In this document: in pieces, positions 9,729-20,198 of the stretch
Numbering within the stretch: the first letter of the stretch is position 1
Layout: each line of letters opens with the position of its first letter
Source: Bacteroidota bacterium
Lineage (GTDB): Bacteria; Bacteroidota; Bacteroidia; NS11-12g; UBA955
Reading direction: 5' to 3'
Length of the DNA: 37,378 nt
Assembly (NCBI GenBank): GCA_030832905.1
Contig: JAURIG010000007.1
Span: forward strand, 1-37,378
Translations under genes and position numbers: made by a program
Notes under the pieces: model-generated
The model's input: only the letters and a program-made list of their open reading frames with translations
Database searches by the model: none
Told to the model about the DNA's origin: nothing

Positions 9729-10784
9729 TCAAAATTTGTACTTTAAGTTCAAAAGTAGATGATCCATGAGGGTAATGGCGCACATGGCTTCAACAATAGG
9801 AACAGCTCTAGGCACTACACAAGGGTCATGTCTGCCTTGTATTTGATGGGTAATTGTTTCGCCGTTTTGTTGCAACATAGTTTGCGGAAGGGCTATGCTT
9901 GAAGTGGGTTTAAAGGCCACTTGTAAGCAAATGTCTTTGCCATTGCTAATGCCACCGGTAATGCCGCCATCATGATTGCTATTGCCAGCGCCAGAGTCGT
10001 TGTTTTGACTGCCTTTGCGCTTAGCGCCTTCAAAGCCTGAACCGAAGCTTAATCCTTTAACGGCGTTGATGCTGAATATAGCTTTTGCCAAATCGGCATT
10101 GAGTTTATCGAAGACTGGTTCGCCCAATCCAACAGGGCAATTTTGAATTCTGCAAGCGATTTGTCCGCCTAAGCTATCGCCTTCTGCAGCAGTAGTTTCA
10201 ATGGCGGTTTGCATGGCCAATGCCATTGCCGGATGAGGGCATCTTACGCTATTGTTTTCGGCTGTTTGCCAATCCAATTCAAAAATGTTGTCTACTTCAA
10301 TGTGGCCTATTTGAGCAACTACCGCCTGAATAGTTATATGGGCGGTTTGAGCTAAGTACTGTTTACACAAAGCGCCTGCTGCTACCCATGCTGCCGTTAT
10401 TCTAGCAGAACTTCTGCCACCACCTCTGTGGTCTCTGTGACCATATTTCTTTTGGTAGGTAAAATCAGCATGCCCAGGTCTGTACAAGTCTTTTAGAGCA
10501 TCGTAATCTTTGGGCGCTTGATTGGTGTTGGGAATGAGTATCGCAATGGGGCTGCCAGTGGTTTTGCCTTCAAACACGCCAGACACAATGCTGAATTCAT
10601 CGGCTTCTTGTCTGCTAGTGCTTACGCTGGATTGCCCTGGTTTGCGGCGCTTGAGTTCTGCTTGAATCTGAGCTTCATCAATGGCAAATCCTGATGGAAA
10701 ACCATCAATGACAACACCTACCATGGGCCCATGAGATTCACCAAAGGAGCTTATCTGTATATTTTTGCCTATGGAGTTGGCCAT
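9729..10784 (-). CDS. aroC: Chorismate synthase
   Basis: SFGESHGPMVGVVIDGFPSG, GHRDHRGGGRSSAR, RHDPCVVPRAVPIVEAM. Confidence 0.98.
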   Translation of the reverse strand: MANSIGKNIQISSFGESHGPMVGVVIDGFPSGFAIDEAQIQAELKRRKPGQSSVSTSRQEADEFSIVSGVFEGKTTGSPIAILIPNTNQAPKDYDALKDLYRPGHADFTYQKKYGHRDHRGGGRSSARITAAWVAAGALCKQYLAQTAHITIQAVVAQIGHIEVDNIFELDWQTAENNSVRCPHPAMALAMQTAIETTAAEGDSLGGQIACRIQNCPVGLGEPVFDKLNADLAKAIFSINAVKGLSFGSGFEGAKRKGSQNNDSGAGNSNHDGGITGGISNGKDICLQVAFKPTSSIALPQTMLQQNGETITHQIQGRHDPCVVPRAVPIVEAMCAITLMDHLLLNLKYKF

Positions 10785-10795
10785 TGCGCTTTACC

Positions 10796-12337
10796 TTATT
10801 TAGCAAAGTTCACTGCACGCTTTTCGCGAATAACAGTGATTTTGATTTGACCTGGGTAGATCATTTCCTTCATGATTTTTTGAGAAATCTCGAAGCTAAG
10901 GTGATCTACTTCAGCATCGCTTGAACGATCGCTGTCTACCATTACACGTAACTCTCTACCGGCTTGAATAGCAAATGCTTTTTCAACGCCTTTAAAGCTC
11001 ATGGCAAGGGCTTCTAAGTCTTTCAAACGTTTGATGTAGTTTTCAGTGTCTTCACGACGGGCACCTGGTCTTGAACCGCTAATGGCGTCACAAGCTTGAA
11101 TGATTGGAGACAACATTGAAGTCATTTCGATTTCATCGTGGTGAGCACCAATGGCGTTCACAACCTCAGGATGTTCGCCGTATTTTTCAGCCCATTTCAT
11201 ACCCAATAAAGCGTGCGGCGTTTCAGCATCATCTTCGGGCACTTTTCCAATATCGTGTAATAAACCAGCGCGTTTAGCTAATTTGGCATTTAAGCCTAAT
11301 TCAGTGGCCATGGTCGCACATAAGTTGGCCACTTCACGGCTGTGTTTTAATAGGTTTTGACCATATGAAGAACGGTAGCGCATTCTGCCTACAATTCTGA
11401 TCAATTCAGGGTGTAAGCCGGTGATGCCTAAATCGACCACAGTTCTTTGGCCAATTTCAATGATTTCTTGCTCTATGTCTTTTCTGGTTTTTTCAACGAT
11501 TTCTTCAATACGGGCAGGGTGGATTCTGCCGTCAGCTACTAATTTGTGTAAAGACAAACGGGCAATCTCTCTGCGCACCGGATCAAAGCCAGACAATACG
11601 ATTGCTTCTGGGGTGTCATCAACAATGATTTCAATGCCAGTAGCAGCTTCTAAAGCTCTGATGTTACGGCCTTCTCTACCAATGATTCTGCCTTTAACAT
11701 CATCGTTTTCTAAGTTGAAGACGGTAACGGTATTTTCGATGGCAGTTTCAGCGGCAGTTCTTTGAATGGTTTGAAGCACTATGCGTTTAGCTTCTTTAGT
11801 AGCGTTTAATTTCGCTTCTTCAATAATGATTTTGCTTTGAGAAATAGCATCGGTGTGCGCATCTGCTTTAACGGCTTCAATCATTTGGGCTTTGGCGTCA
11901 TCAACACTTAAGTTCGCTACTTTTTCAAGCATTTTGATTTGTTGTTGACGGCTTTGTTCTACTTCATTTTCTTTACGTGCCAAGGCTGATTGTTGGTTGG
12001 CGATTTGGCCTTTTAATTTTTCCAACTCATCTTCTTTGGTTTTGTAAGTTTTGATTTTGTCATCAAGCGATTGTTCCTTTTGTTTGATGCGGTTTTCAGC
12101 TACTTGGATTTCAGAGTTGCGCTTTTGAACTTCTTTTTCGTGTTCAGATTTTAAAGACAAAAAACGCTCTTTTGATTCAAGCATTTTAGATTGTTTTACA
12201 GCCTCTGCTTTGCTTTTGGCTTCTTCGAGGTATAAATTGGCTTGGTCTTTGAGTTGTTTTTTGAGTATTGGCATGCCAGCAAAATAGCCTATGGCCATAC
12301 CAATCAATGCAGAAATTACAATGTACAGTATTATCAT
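10796..12337 (-). CDS. rny: Ribonuclease Y
   Basis: N-terminal TM, coiled coil, KH ([45 protein letters not shown]), HD domain (LLHDIGK). Likely start ATG 12337; ORF extends to 12370. Confidence 0.96.
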   Translation of the reverse strand: MIILYIVISALIGMAIGYFAGMPILKKQLKDQANLYLEEAKSKAEAVKQSKMLESKERFLSLKSEHEKEVQKRNSEIQVAENRIKQKEQSLDDKIKTYKTKEDELEKLKGQIANQQSALARKENEVEQSRQQQIKMLEKVANLSVDDAKAQMIEAVKADAHTDAISQSKIIIEEAKLNATKEAKRIVLQTIQRTAAETAIENTVTVFNLENDDVKGRIIGREGRNIRALEAATGIEIIVDDTPEAIVLSGFDPVRREIARLSLHKLVADGRIHPARIEEIVEKTRKDIEQEIIEIGQRTVVDLGITGLHPELIRIVGRMRYRSSYGQNLLKHSREVANLCATMATELGLNAKLAKRAGLLHDIGKVPEDDAETPHALLGMKWAEKYGEHPEVVNAIGAHHDEIEMTSMLSPIIQACDAISGSRPGARREDTENYIKRLKDLEALAMSFKGVEKAFAIQAGRELRVMVDSDRSSDAEVDHLSFEISQKIMKEMIYPGQIKITVIREKRAVNFAK

Positions 12338-12381
12338 TTTAGTATAGGGTTTATGATTCCCTTCTACCAAATGCTTTCAGC

Positions 12382-12684
12382 TTACCTGTTTAGAATAGAT
12401 TCCAACTCAGACAATTGTTTTTCGATGGGCGAAAAATCAATAGCGATGTTCTTGAATCTGTCATTCTCTTTAGATTTGTTCAGAGCATCAACAGTAAACT
12501 CTAGGGCAGCCATAGCTAGTCCGTCGATATTATCTTTTACTGAAAAATTGCTGTTAAAAAAGCCCATTTTGTCGTTGAGTATTTTAGCAGCTTTTCTGAC
12601 GTATTCTTCTTCATTGGCTTGGATTTTCAGAGGGTAAATTCTGTCGCCAATATTTACCTTAATTGAAATTTGATCGTTTGCCAT
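12382..12684 (-). CDS. zapA: Cell division protein ZapA
   Basis: ISIKVNIGDRIYPLKIQANEEEYVRKAAKILNDKM is ZapA-like; adjacent to rny. ATG at 12684 preferred over the longer ORF start. Confidence 0.85.
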   Translation of the reverse strand: MANDQISIKVNIGDRIYPLKIQANEEEYVRKAAKILNDKMGFFNSNFSVKDNIDGLAMAALEFTVDALNKSKENDRFKNIAIDFSPIEKQLSELESILNR

Positions 12685-12797
12685 GATTGGTTTGCATTGA
12701 AAGCTTTTAGTGAAAAGCGAATTCTCTTGCAAGTTTAAGCATTTTTTTTGACATTTCAATCAGGGGCTTGTAATTGCCCTAGAGCAGAGACTTTGCC

Positions 12798-13091
12798 TTA
12801 GTCTTTGATAATGGTTTTGGTTTTATTCATTAGTTTGATGATGGCGAATAAGACCATAGCAATGATGAGAAAATTAATACAATTGGCTATGAATTTGCCA
12901 TAAGTGAAGGAGCCTGCTTCGAGGTCTTCAATGTGGTCAAAGCCAATTAAGAGGGTTATGAGTGGCATAATGATGTCGTTCACTATGGAGTTAACGATGT
13001 TTTGAAAGGCGCCCCCTAAAACCACGGCTATCCCTAAGTCTACTACATTGCCTTTGTTGATGAAGGTTCTAAATTCTTGTACAAATTTCAT
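12798..13091 (-). CDS. mscL: Short large-conductance mechanosensitive channel MscL
   Basis: KFVQEFRTFINKGNVVDLGIAVVLGGAFQNIVNSIVNDIIMPLI matches MscL TM1; ends shortly after TM2. ATG at 13091. Confidence 0.88.
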   Translation of the reverse strand: MKFVQEFRTFINKGNVVDLGIAVVLGGAFQNIVNSIVNDIIMPLITLLIGFDHIEDLEAGSFTYGKFIANCINFLIIAMVLFAIIKLMNKTKTIIKD

Positions 13092-13115
13092 AATGTTAGG
13101 CAAGATATAAAAAAA

Positions 13116-13140
13116 AACGAGACCACAGTGGGTCTCGTTT
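13116..13140 (-). terminator. Strong hairpin terminator of sucC, potentially bidirectional
   Basis: Perfect inverted repeat AAACGAGACC-acagtg-GGTCTCGTTT with an A run on the left (U run in the minus-strand transcript). Confidence 0.85.
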
Positions 13141-13161
13141 AGGTCGTTATTGAGCTTGGGC

Positions 13162-14373
13162 TTATGCCAATACAGATTTAACTAATTCAGCAGCTTCTTT
13201 TAACAAGATGGCTGATCTTACTTCTAATCCGCTTTCGTCGATTAATTTTTTAGCTTCTTCAGCGTTTGTGCCTTGTAAACGCACAATGATTGGCACATGG
13301 ATATTGCCCATTTTTTTGTAGGCATCTACAACCCCTTGAGCCACACGGTCGCAACGAACAATACCACCAAAGATGTTGATCAAAATGGCTTTTACGTTAG
13401 GGTCGCTTAAGATGATTTTAAATCCTGCTTCAACAGTTTCTGCATTAGCAGTACCTCCTACGTCTAAGAAGTTAGCAGGTTCGCCACCGCTTAATTTAAT
13501 AATGTCCATAGTGGCCATTGCTAAACCAGCACCGTTTACCATACAACCTACGTTGCCATCCAATTTCACATAGTTAAGGTTGAATTTTTTAGCTTCTACT
13601 TCAGTTGGATCTTCTTCGCTTTCGTCTCTTAAAGCTTCGTAGTCTTTGTGTCTGTATAAAGCGTTTTCGTCTAAGTCAACTTTAGCATCTACCGCAATGA
13701 TTCTGTCATCAGAGGTTTTTAATACCGGGTTGATTTCGAACATAGCGCTATCAGTTTCTTCGTAGGCTTTGTATAAAGCAGTTACGAATTTTTCCATTTC
13801 TTTTTCAGCTTTACCAGTAAGGCCTAAGTTGAAAGCGATTTTACGGGCTTGAAAACCTTGGAAACCAATTTTAGGATCTACCCATTCTCTGTGTAGTTTC
13901 TCTGGAGAGTGTTCTGCCACTTCTTCGATGTCCATACCACCTTCAGTGGTGTAAATGATAACGTTTTGGCCTTTCGCTCTGTCGAGTAAAACGCTCATGT
14001 AATATTCTTTTGGTTCGCTTTCGCCTGGGTAGAAGACGTCTTGAGCCACTAATACTTTATTGACTTTTTTGCCCTTAGGGCCAGTTTGAATGGTGACTAA
14101 AGTATTGCCAATCAAATTGCTTGCAATGGTTTTAACATCGTCAAGGTTTTTGGCTAAGGCAACACCTCTTTGTTCGCTGCCTTCAATTTTGCCTTTACCT
14201 CTGCCACCTGCGTGAATTTGTGCTTTTAGCACTACCCAACTGCTGCCGGTTTGAGCTTGTACGTCTTTTGCGGCTTGAACTGCAGCCTCTGGGGTGTCAG
14301 CTACGATGCCTTCTTGAATGGCTACGCCATAAGATTTTAAAATTTGCTTGGCTTGGTATTCGTGAATGTTCAT
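13162..14373 (-). CDS. sucC: Succinyl-CoA ligase (ADP-forming) beta subunit
   Basis: [82 protein letters not shown]. Confidence 0.97.
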   Translation of the reverse strand: MNIHEYQAKQILKSYGVAIQEGIVADTPEAAVQAAKDVQAQTGSSWVVLKAQIHAGGRGKGKIEGSEQRGVALAKNLDDVKTIASNLIGNTLVTIQTGPKGKKVNKVLVAQDVFYPGESEPKEYYMSVLLDRAKGQNVIIYTTEGGMDIEEVAEHSPEKLHREWVDPKIGFQGFQARKIAFNLGLTGKAEKEMEKFVTALYKAYEETDSAMFEINPVLKTSDDRIIAVDAKVDLDENALYRHKDYEALRDESEEDPTEVEAKKFNLNYVKLDGNVGCMVNGAGLAMATMDIIKLSGGEPANFLDVGGTANAETVEAGFKIILSDPNVKAILINIFGGIVRCDRVAQGVVDAYKKMGNIHVPIIVRLQGTNAEEAKKLIDESGLEVRSAILLKEAAELVKSVLA

Positions 14374-14466
14374 GGATGAATCTGAATTTCTGTTTTAAAG
14401 TGGGCGAAAATACAAAAAAATATTGTTTTGTTTTGAATAAAATTAAAACCAAATTCGCAGGTAAGC

Positions 14467-15120
14467 ATGATAGAGACTAAACAATTGATTAAACAATTTG
14501 GCGATTTGCAGGTGTTGAAGGGGATTGATTTGAGCATTGCCGATGGCGAAATGGTATCAATTGTTGGCGATTCTGGAGCGGGTAAAACCACCTTGCTGCA
14601 AATTTTAGGCACATTGGACAGGCCGAGTTCAGGCGCTGTAATATACGATGGGGTAGAGGTAAGTCAATTGCAAAGCAATGCCTTGGCCGATTTCAGAAAT
14701 AAGCATATTGGCTTTGTTTTTCAGTTCCACCAATTGTTGCCTGAGTTTACTTGTATAGAGAATGTGATGATGCCAGCCCTTATTCAGGGAATGGGGCAGC
14801 AGGCGGCTATAGAGAGAGCTACTTATTTGTTGAATTATTTGGGGCTTAGCCACCGTTTAGAGCATAAACCCAATGAGTTGTCTGGCGGCGAACAACAGCG
14901 TTGTTCTGTAGCAAGGGCGCTCATGAACCAGCCTAAGGTGGTATTTGCAGATGAGCCAAGTGGTAACCTTGATAGCCGCAATGCGGCAGATTTGCATCAA
15001 TTGTTTTTAAACATTCGCAAAGATTTTGGCACCAGCTTTATTATCGTCACACACAATGAGGAATTGGCGGCTTTGGCCGATCGTAAATTAATCATGAAAG
15101 ATGGCGTTATTAGTGCATGA
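14467..15120 (+). CDS. ABC transporter ATP-binding protein, LolD-like
   Basis: Walker [44 protein letters not shown]. Confidence 0.9.
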   Translation: MIETKQLIKQFGDLQVLKGIDLSIADGEMVSIVGDSGAGKTTLLQILGTLDRPSSGAVIYDGVEVSQLQSNALADFRNKHIGFVFQFHQLLPEFTCIENVMMPALIQGMGQQAAIERATYLLNYLGLSHRLEHKPNELSGGEQQRCSVARALMNQPKVVFADEPSGNLDSRNAADLHQLFLNIRKDFGTSFIIVTHNEELAALADRKLIMKDGVISA

Positions 15121-15161
15121 GACTTTGCCCACTAGGGCTTTGCTGTTCAGATTTTAAAGAT

Positions 15162-15809
15162 ATGAAATGGGAAATTACGCTTGTCATTTTGAGTGGTGTA
15201 TTCGCCCTTCTTCCTGTTTTTTGCGGTTTGTTAGTGTTTCGCAATGCGCCCCAATACATTAAAGTATTTTATGCTTTTGTCTGTTTTACGTTTTTGTTCG
15301 ATGTACTATCAACTTCAATGGCTTTTAATGGCATTCACAATGAAGGGATGGTGAAATTATACATGCTCATTGAATTCGGATTTTTCGCATGGTTTTTAAA
15401 TTGGTCAATACAACATGCTATGTGGCCTAATTGGATTATTCTATTGATGTTGTCAGGTGCTGTTTTGATCTGGTATTTAAACATAGAGTCGGCTTCTGCT
15501 TTCAACTACTTTGTCTTGTATCTGTTAATTTTAACTATTGTTCAGTCGATTTGGGCATTTGGATTTTCATCCTTTTTGAATTCAGATATGGCTTTTTACC
15601 AATTCATCACTTGGGTTTTAATAGGCCGTTTTGTTGGTAATGTGCTATTGTTGTTTGCGTATGGATTAAGTGCTAAGTTTTATTTTGGTAGTAAAATGCC
15701 CTACATTGGGTATTTAAGAATGGTGCTGAATAGTAGTGCTTCCATAGCAATAAATTTTATTTATGCCCTAGCTTTATTAAAAATTCTAAGATTTCAGAAA
15801 TCTAAATAA
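15162..15809 (+). CDS. Hypothetical multi-pass membrane protein
   Basis: Several hydrophobic segments. ATG at 15162 preferred over the ORF-track start, which overlaps the ABC gene stop. Confidence 0.7.
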   Translation: MKWEITLVILSGVFALLPVFCGLLVFRNAPQYIKVFYAFVCFTFLFDVLSTSMAFNGIHNEGMVKLYMLIEFGFFAWFLNWSIQHAMWPNWIILLMLSGAVLIWYLNIESASAFNYFVLYLLILTIVQSIWAFGFSSFLNSDMAFYQFITWVLIGRFVGNVLLLFAYGLSAKFYFGSKMPYIGYLRMVLNSSASIAINFIYALALLKILRFQKSK

Positions 15810-15901
15810 TTGCCCAATTAATCTTTTAGGATAAATTATTGTTATAAAAAGGCTAATATTTTAACCAATAAGAGTCATCAATCGCAAATTAAAATCCCGC
15901 C

Positions 15902-16000
15902 CTAGCGAATAACCTCAAAGCTGCCTTTGTAGGTTTGAGTGTTGTTGAGTATGTCTTTGAGGAAAATAGAAGACAACTCACATATATTATTATGGGAGGC
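15902..16000 (-). pseudogene. Possible relic C-terminal coding tail (CHU_C/T9SS-like ending)
   Basis: Minus-strand frame between stops reads SASHNNICELSSIFLKDILNNTQTYKGSFEVIR*; no start codon or upstream domain. Ending resembles Bacteroidota gliding-motility-associated C-terminal domains. Confidence 0.35.
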
Positions 16001-16008
16001 TGATTAAC

Positions 16009-17010
16009 TTATTGTTTCGCACTGGGTTTAAATAAGCGCTCATAGTTCTCCTTGTATGGACTTGAAAATGAAAGGTTGTTTTGCATGTGAAACACAATAC
16101 AATCTTCAAGTATAGTTTGGAGGGCCTTGTGCTCTAAAATAAGCTTCTCTATAGGTAAAAACGCAAAGTAAAAATTAAGTTTATAGCCCTGGATGTTGCC
16201 ATAAAAAGAAGCGCTTACCCCAGAAAGCTTCATGGCCTTTGACGTCAGGTTTACCGTATAATACACAAAAGGCATTTGCGAACTATCATTTAACAAAGCC
16301 AAGCAAGGGGTTATTAATAATGAATCATAGCCTATTGTAGGGTCGTCAGGGTCAGTAGATACAAAAACAGGATAGCTATCGCTGCCTCTCTCAAGTTTCT
16401 CTTTCTCAGACATTAATTCACTCAGTTCTATGTTTTTATAGACCAATGCACCAGGGATAACACTCGCTTTATACAATTCAATATTAACCGCCATCAGTAA
16501 GTCAAAACTCTTTGCAGGAATATTGCTCAACAAACATTGCTCACTATTGCTATACAATTGAAGGTAAAGTAATTCACTGCTATTCAAAAGACTTGTGACC
16601 TCTTTAGCCTCAAAGTTAACAAGAGCCCCACGTTCCAATAACTGTATGCCAATAAACTGCTTAGCCTTATACAAAGCAAAGCAAGGTTCTTGGCTCAATT
16701 CATAAAAGGTAGTATCGTGCCCAATTGTAGGGTTGTTAGGATCCGTAGAAATAAATGCAGTCACTTGAGTTTGAAACAAGGCAAGGGCTTGGGCAGGAGC
16801 AATAGGTTTGTCTCGTAAAAAGCTCTGCTTAAATTTGTTGTCATTCAAATGCTCAAGAATTTTATTGCCAATACTTTGGTGTTGTTTGAGCGCCCAAGCA
16901 CCAAGCACGTTTGCATCTATTCTATTGTCTATCGTTTCTGCATAAGTCAACAAGTTGGCAAAGCAAAAGACCATCAAGACAATGCGTTTTATTAAAAAGT
17001 TTTTTATCAT
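16009..17010 (-). CDS. Hypothetical secreted protein with an internal duplication
   Basis: N-terminal signal-like segment (FLIKRIVLMVFCFANLLTYA); two copies of FISTDPNNPTIGHD / FVSTDPDDPTIGYD about 130 aa apart. Confidence 0.7.
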   Translation of the reverse strand: MIKNFLIKRIVLMVFCFANLLTYAETIDNRIDANVLGAWALKQHQSIGNKILEHLNDNKFKQSFLRDKPIAPAQALALFQTQVTAFISTDPNNPTIGHDTTFYELSQEPCFALYKAKQFIGIQLLERGALVNFEAKEVTSLLNSSELLYLQLYSNSEQCLLSNIPAKSFDLLMAVNIELYKASVIPGALVYKNIELSELMSEKEKLERGSDSYPVFVSTDPDDPTIGYDSLLITPCLALLNDSSQMPFVYYTVNLTSKAMKLSGVSASFYGNIQGYKLNFYFAFLPIEKLILEHKALQTILEDCIVFHMQNNLSFSSPYKENYERLFKPSAKQ

Positions 17011-17073
17011 AAGGGAAATAAATTAACTCAAATATATGTCTTCAAAATCAAAGTATCTTCAATTAAAATTATT

Positions 17074-17081
17074 TACCTTCG
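17074..17081 (+). promoter_or_regulatory. Candidate -7 element TACCTTCG upstream of the aminopeptidase gene
   Basis: One mismatch to TAnnTTTG, 10 nt before ATG 17092. Confidence 0.25.
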
Positions 17082-17091
17082 CAATTAGAAT

Positions 17092-18390
17092 ATGAAATAC
17101 CAAAGCATAGATCAATCTTTATTTGTTCAGAACAGGCAAAAATTCATGGCACAAATGCAGCCCAACACCATTGCCATATTCAGAAGCAATTATGAATACA
17201 CCCGCAATGGCGATGCCACCATGGACTTCAAACAACACTCTGATTTTTTTTGGTTAACTGGTATAGATCAAGAAGACAGTTATTTAATCTTATATCCAGA
17301 CAGCCCTGAAGCCGCCTTTAAGGAATGTCTCTACTTAAAACAAACCAATGCCTCTATAGCTATTTGGGAAGGGCATAAATACACCAAAGCAGAAGCAACA
17401 GCCTGTTCGGGTATAAACTCTGTTCAATGGAACGACAGTTTTTTTAGTCAAATCCGTTCCAAAATCAATTATGCCTCTGGCATCTATTTAACCCTCAACG
17501 AAAACGACCGCTTCACTTATAAAGCCCCTTATGCAGATTTGGATTTTGTGCGTCAAATTCAAAACGATTACCCACTGCACACCTATTACAGAGCGGCGCC
17601 CATCTTACAGCGTTTAAGAAGCATCAAATCTGAAATAGAAATTGGCTTGGTTAACCATGCTATAAGCATCTCTAAAAAAGGCTTTGAACGCATTATGGCC
17701 TTTACAAAGCCTGGGGTTATGGAATACGAAGTAGAAGCAGAACTCATTCACCAATACATCAAAAATGGCGCAACAGGACACTCGTTTCATCCCATTGTAG
17801 CCAGTGGTGCCAACGCCTGCGTGTTGCATTACATAGACAACAACCAAACCTGTAAAGACGGCGATTTATTATTAGTCGATTGCGGTGTAGATTACGCCAA
17901 TTACGCCTCAGATATGACCCGCTGTATACCAGTCAATGGCAAATTCTCAGACCGTCAAAAAGCAGTGTACAACGCTGTGCTCAGAGTTATGAGAGGCGCA
18001 ACCAAACTATTAACGCCTGGCACCAAACTCATGGATTACCACGCCATAGTTGGTAAAGAGCTTATGGAAAAAGAACTAGTAGATTTAGGCCTCATCAGTC
18101 TTCAAGACATCAAAAATGAAGACCCAGCTTGGCCAGCATACAAAAAGTATTTCATGCACGGCACCAGCCATTTCTTAGGCATAGACGTACACGATGTGGG
18201 CATGCGCTATGAACCAATGCAAGCCAATATGTTGTTTACCTGCGAGCCAGGCATCTACATACCAGAAGAAGGCATAGGGATAAGAATCGAAAACAATATC
18301 GTCATAAGCAACGACGGCCCAATTGATTTAATGGACGCCATCGGTATGCCTATTGAAGTAGAAGAAATCGAAGCCATTATGGCCCAATAA
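17092..18390 (+). CDS. Xaa-Pro aminopeptidase (PepP-like, M24B)
   Basis: AMP N-terminal domain, LLLVDCGVDYANYASDMTRC, HGTSHFLGIDVHDVG, FTCEPGIYIPEEGIGIRIENNIVI. Confidence 0.94.
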   Translation: MKYQSIDQSLFVQNRQKFMAQMQPNTIAIFRSNYEYTRNGDATMDFKQHSDFFWLTGIDQEDSYLILYPDSPEAAFKECLYLKQTNASIAIWEGHKYTKAEATACSGINSVQWNDSFFSQIRSKINYASGIYLTLNENDRFTYKAPYADLDFVRQIQNDYPLHTYYRAAPILQRLRSIKSEIEIGLVNHAISISKKGFERIMAFTKPGVMEYEVEAELIHQYIKNGATGHSFHPIVASGANACVLHYIDNNQTCKDGDLLLVDCGVDYANYASDMTRCIPVNGKFSDRQKAVYNAVLRVMRGATKLLTPGTKLMDYHAIVGKELMEKELVDLGLISLQDIKNEDPAWPAYKKYFMHGTSHFLGIDVHDVGMRYEPMQANMLFTCEPGIYIPEEGIGIRIENNIVISNDGPIDLMDAIGMPIEVEEIEAIMAQ

Positions 18391-18398
18391 TACCAAGT

Positions 18399-18845
18399 AT
18401 GTCTAGAGCACAAAATCCGAACCTGGTATTTCACAACCTCATAGTGTTGGTGTCTAAATTGCGCCGAAAACTCGATGCGCAAATAGAAGCAGAACTCCAT
18501 TACAGAGGCTATGAGCAATTTAAATCCTCTTATTTGCCCATCTTTTTGCTCTTGCACAATCAAGGTCAAACCACCGTTCAAATTGCAGAAGCCTGCGGGG
18601 TAACCAAGCAAGCCAGTAGTAAACTCGTTCTGGAAATGCACGCCCTCGGTTGGCTTAAAACCCAAATCAATAAAGCAGACAGACGCTCAAGCATTATTTT
18701 GTTAAGTGCTAAAGGTAAAAGAATGTCTTTAGATGTCAGAAAATGTCTGTCTAAACTCACAGACAATTACAAATCCTTAATGGGCAAAACCAAATACGAA
18801 CAATTGGTGGAACTGCTCGATATCATGTGGGTATTACACGAGTAA
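18399..18845 (+). CDS. MarR family transcriptional regulator
   Basis: Winged-helix pattern TTVQIAEACGVTKQASSKLVLEMHALGWLKTQINKADRRSSIILLSAKGK. Confidence 0.8.
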   Translation: MSRAQNPNLVFHNLIVLVSKLRRKLDAQIEAELHYRGYEQFKSSYLPIFLLLHNQGQTTVQIAEACGVTKQASSKLVLEMHALGWLKTQINKADRRSSIILLSAKGKRMSLDVRKCLSKLTDNYKSLMGKTKYEQLVELLDIMWVLHE

Positions 18846-20078
18846 TCAATACAAATTCAAAAGCAATTCTAAAGCTTTGTGCTTCATGCCAAAACGCTTG
18901 GCCAACGATTGATTCACCAAGTGGCCCTTGTAAATATAAACCCCTTGTCTGAAGCCTTTGGCTATTTTCAATAATTCATGAAAGCCGCCATAGTTAGCCA
19001 TATCATTGATCAAAGGCGTAAAAATATTACTCAAAGCATAAGACGCTGAACGCGACACCCTCGCGGTAATATTAGGCACACAATAATGAATCACATCGTG
19101 TTTCTTAAACACTGGGTTTTTATGGTTAGTGATTTCAGACGTTTCAAAAACACCGCCTTGGTCAATACTCACATCAATAATGATGCTGTTCGGTTTCATT
19201 TGACTCACCATTTTTTCAGTCACTACTACAGGTGAACGGCCACTCTCACCGCGCAATGCGCCAATGGCAACATCACAGGTTCTAAGCGCTTCTGCTAAAA
19301 TATTCGGTTGAATGGTAGAGGTAAATAATTTGTTGCCTAAATGCTCTTGTAAACGTCTTAAGCGGTACAGTTCGTTGTCAAACACCTTCACGTTTGCGCC
19401 CAAGCCCAAGGCTGCTCTGCAAGCGTATTCACCTACAGCGCCAGCGCCTATCACAACAATTTGTGTAGGTGGAATGCCTGTAAAGCCACCCAATAATTCC
19501 CCTTTGCCAATATTGGCATTGTTTAAGTATTCTGAGGCCAACAATATAGAAGCATGCCCAGCCATTTCACTCATCGCTCTGATGATAGGGAATGAACCGC
19601 TATCGTCTTGCAAAAATTCATAGGCAATCGCATTCACCCGTTTTAAAATCAATTTGTTCAGAAGAATCGGGTCGATTTGATCTAACTGCAAAGCAGATAA
19701 TAATATTTGATCTGGTCGCATCAGTTCAATCTCGGCATCAGTAGGAGGTTCTATTTTCAGAATCACATCTGCTTTGAAAATCTCTTCATGTGTATGCGCT
19801 ATTCTAGCCCCTGCTTCGCTAAAGCGTTCATCGCTAAAATTACTGGCATACCCAGCCTTTGATTCAATCACAATTTCGTGGCCATTTTGCACCAAATATT
19901 CAATGGCAGAAGGCGACAAGGGTACGCGGTTTTCTTGTGAGGTAATCTCTTTGGGAATGCCAATGAACAATCTACTGTGGTTCTTTTTAATGGGCGCTGC
20001 CATTTCTAAGGGTTGCATGGCAAAAGCTTCTTTCGCCAATTCGTTAAACGTTACCAGACCTTTTTTTTGTTCAGACAT
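18846..20078 (-). CDS. ald: Alanine dehydrogenase / PNT family
   Basis: IGIPKEITSQENRVPLSPSAIEYLVQNGHEIVIESKAGYASNFSDERF, VVIGAGAVGEYACRAALGLGANVKVFD, IHYCVPNITARVSRSASYALSN. Confidence 0.92.
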   Translation of the reverse strand: MSEQKKGLVTFNELAKEAFAMQPLEMAAPIKKNHSRLFIGIPKEITSQENRVPLSPSAIEYLVQNGHEIVIESKAGYASNFSDERFSEAGARIAHTHEEIFKADVILKIEPPTDAEIELMRPDQILLSALQLDQIDPILLNKLILKRVNAIAYEFLQDDSGSFPIIRAMSEMAGHASILLASEYLNNANIGKGELLGGFTGIPPTQIVVIGAGAVGEYACRAALGLGANVKVFDNELYRLRRLQEHLGNKLFTSTIQPNILAEALRTCDVAIGALRGESGRSPVVVTEKMVSQMKPNSIIIDVSIDQGGVFETSEITNHKNPVFKKHDVIHYCVPNITARVSRSASYALSNIFTPLINDMANYGGFHELLKIAKGFRQGVYIYKGHLVNQSLAKRFGMKHKALELLLNLY

Positions 20079-20184
20079 GATGTTTACCTTTCACTTAGTT
20101 TCAAAACAAAAATACAGATAACTTTACACAATAACAATCTCAAAATGCGAATAACTAATCGTTGGTAGTCAAGGCAATCTTGCG

Positions 20185-20192
20185 TAAATTTG
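20185..20192 (+). promoter_or_regulatory. TAAATTTG -7 element with TTGG 19 nt upstream, 6 nt before ATG 20199
   Basis: TTGG (20162-20165)-N19-TAAATTTG. Confidence 0.5.
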
Positions 20193-20198
20193 TAAGCC

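Noticed and set aside
11421-11765. Plus-strand ORF of 114 aa antisense to rny
   Set aside because: Lies wholly inside the well-supported rny CDS; looks like codon-bias shadow.
12685-12797. Possible 6S-like ncRNA near zapA
   Set aside because: The gap is only about 113 bp, I could not identify a 6S-type central bubble, and no reliable fold was evident by eye.
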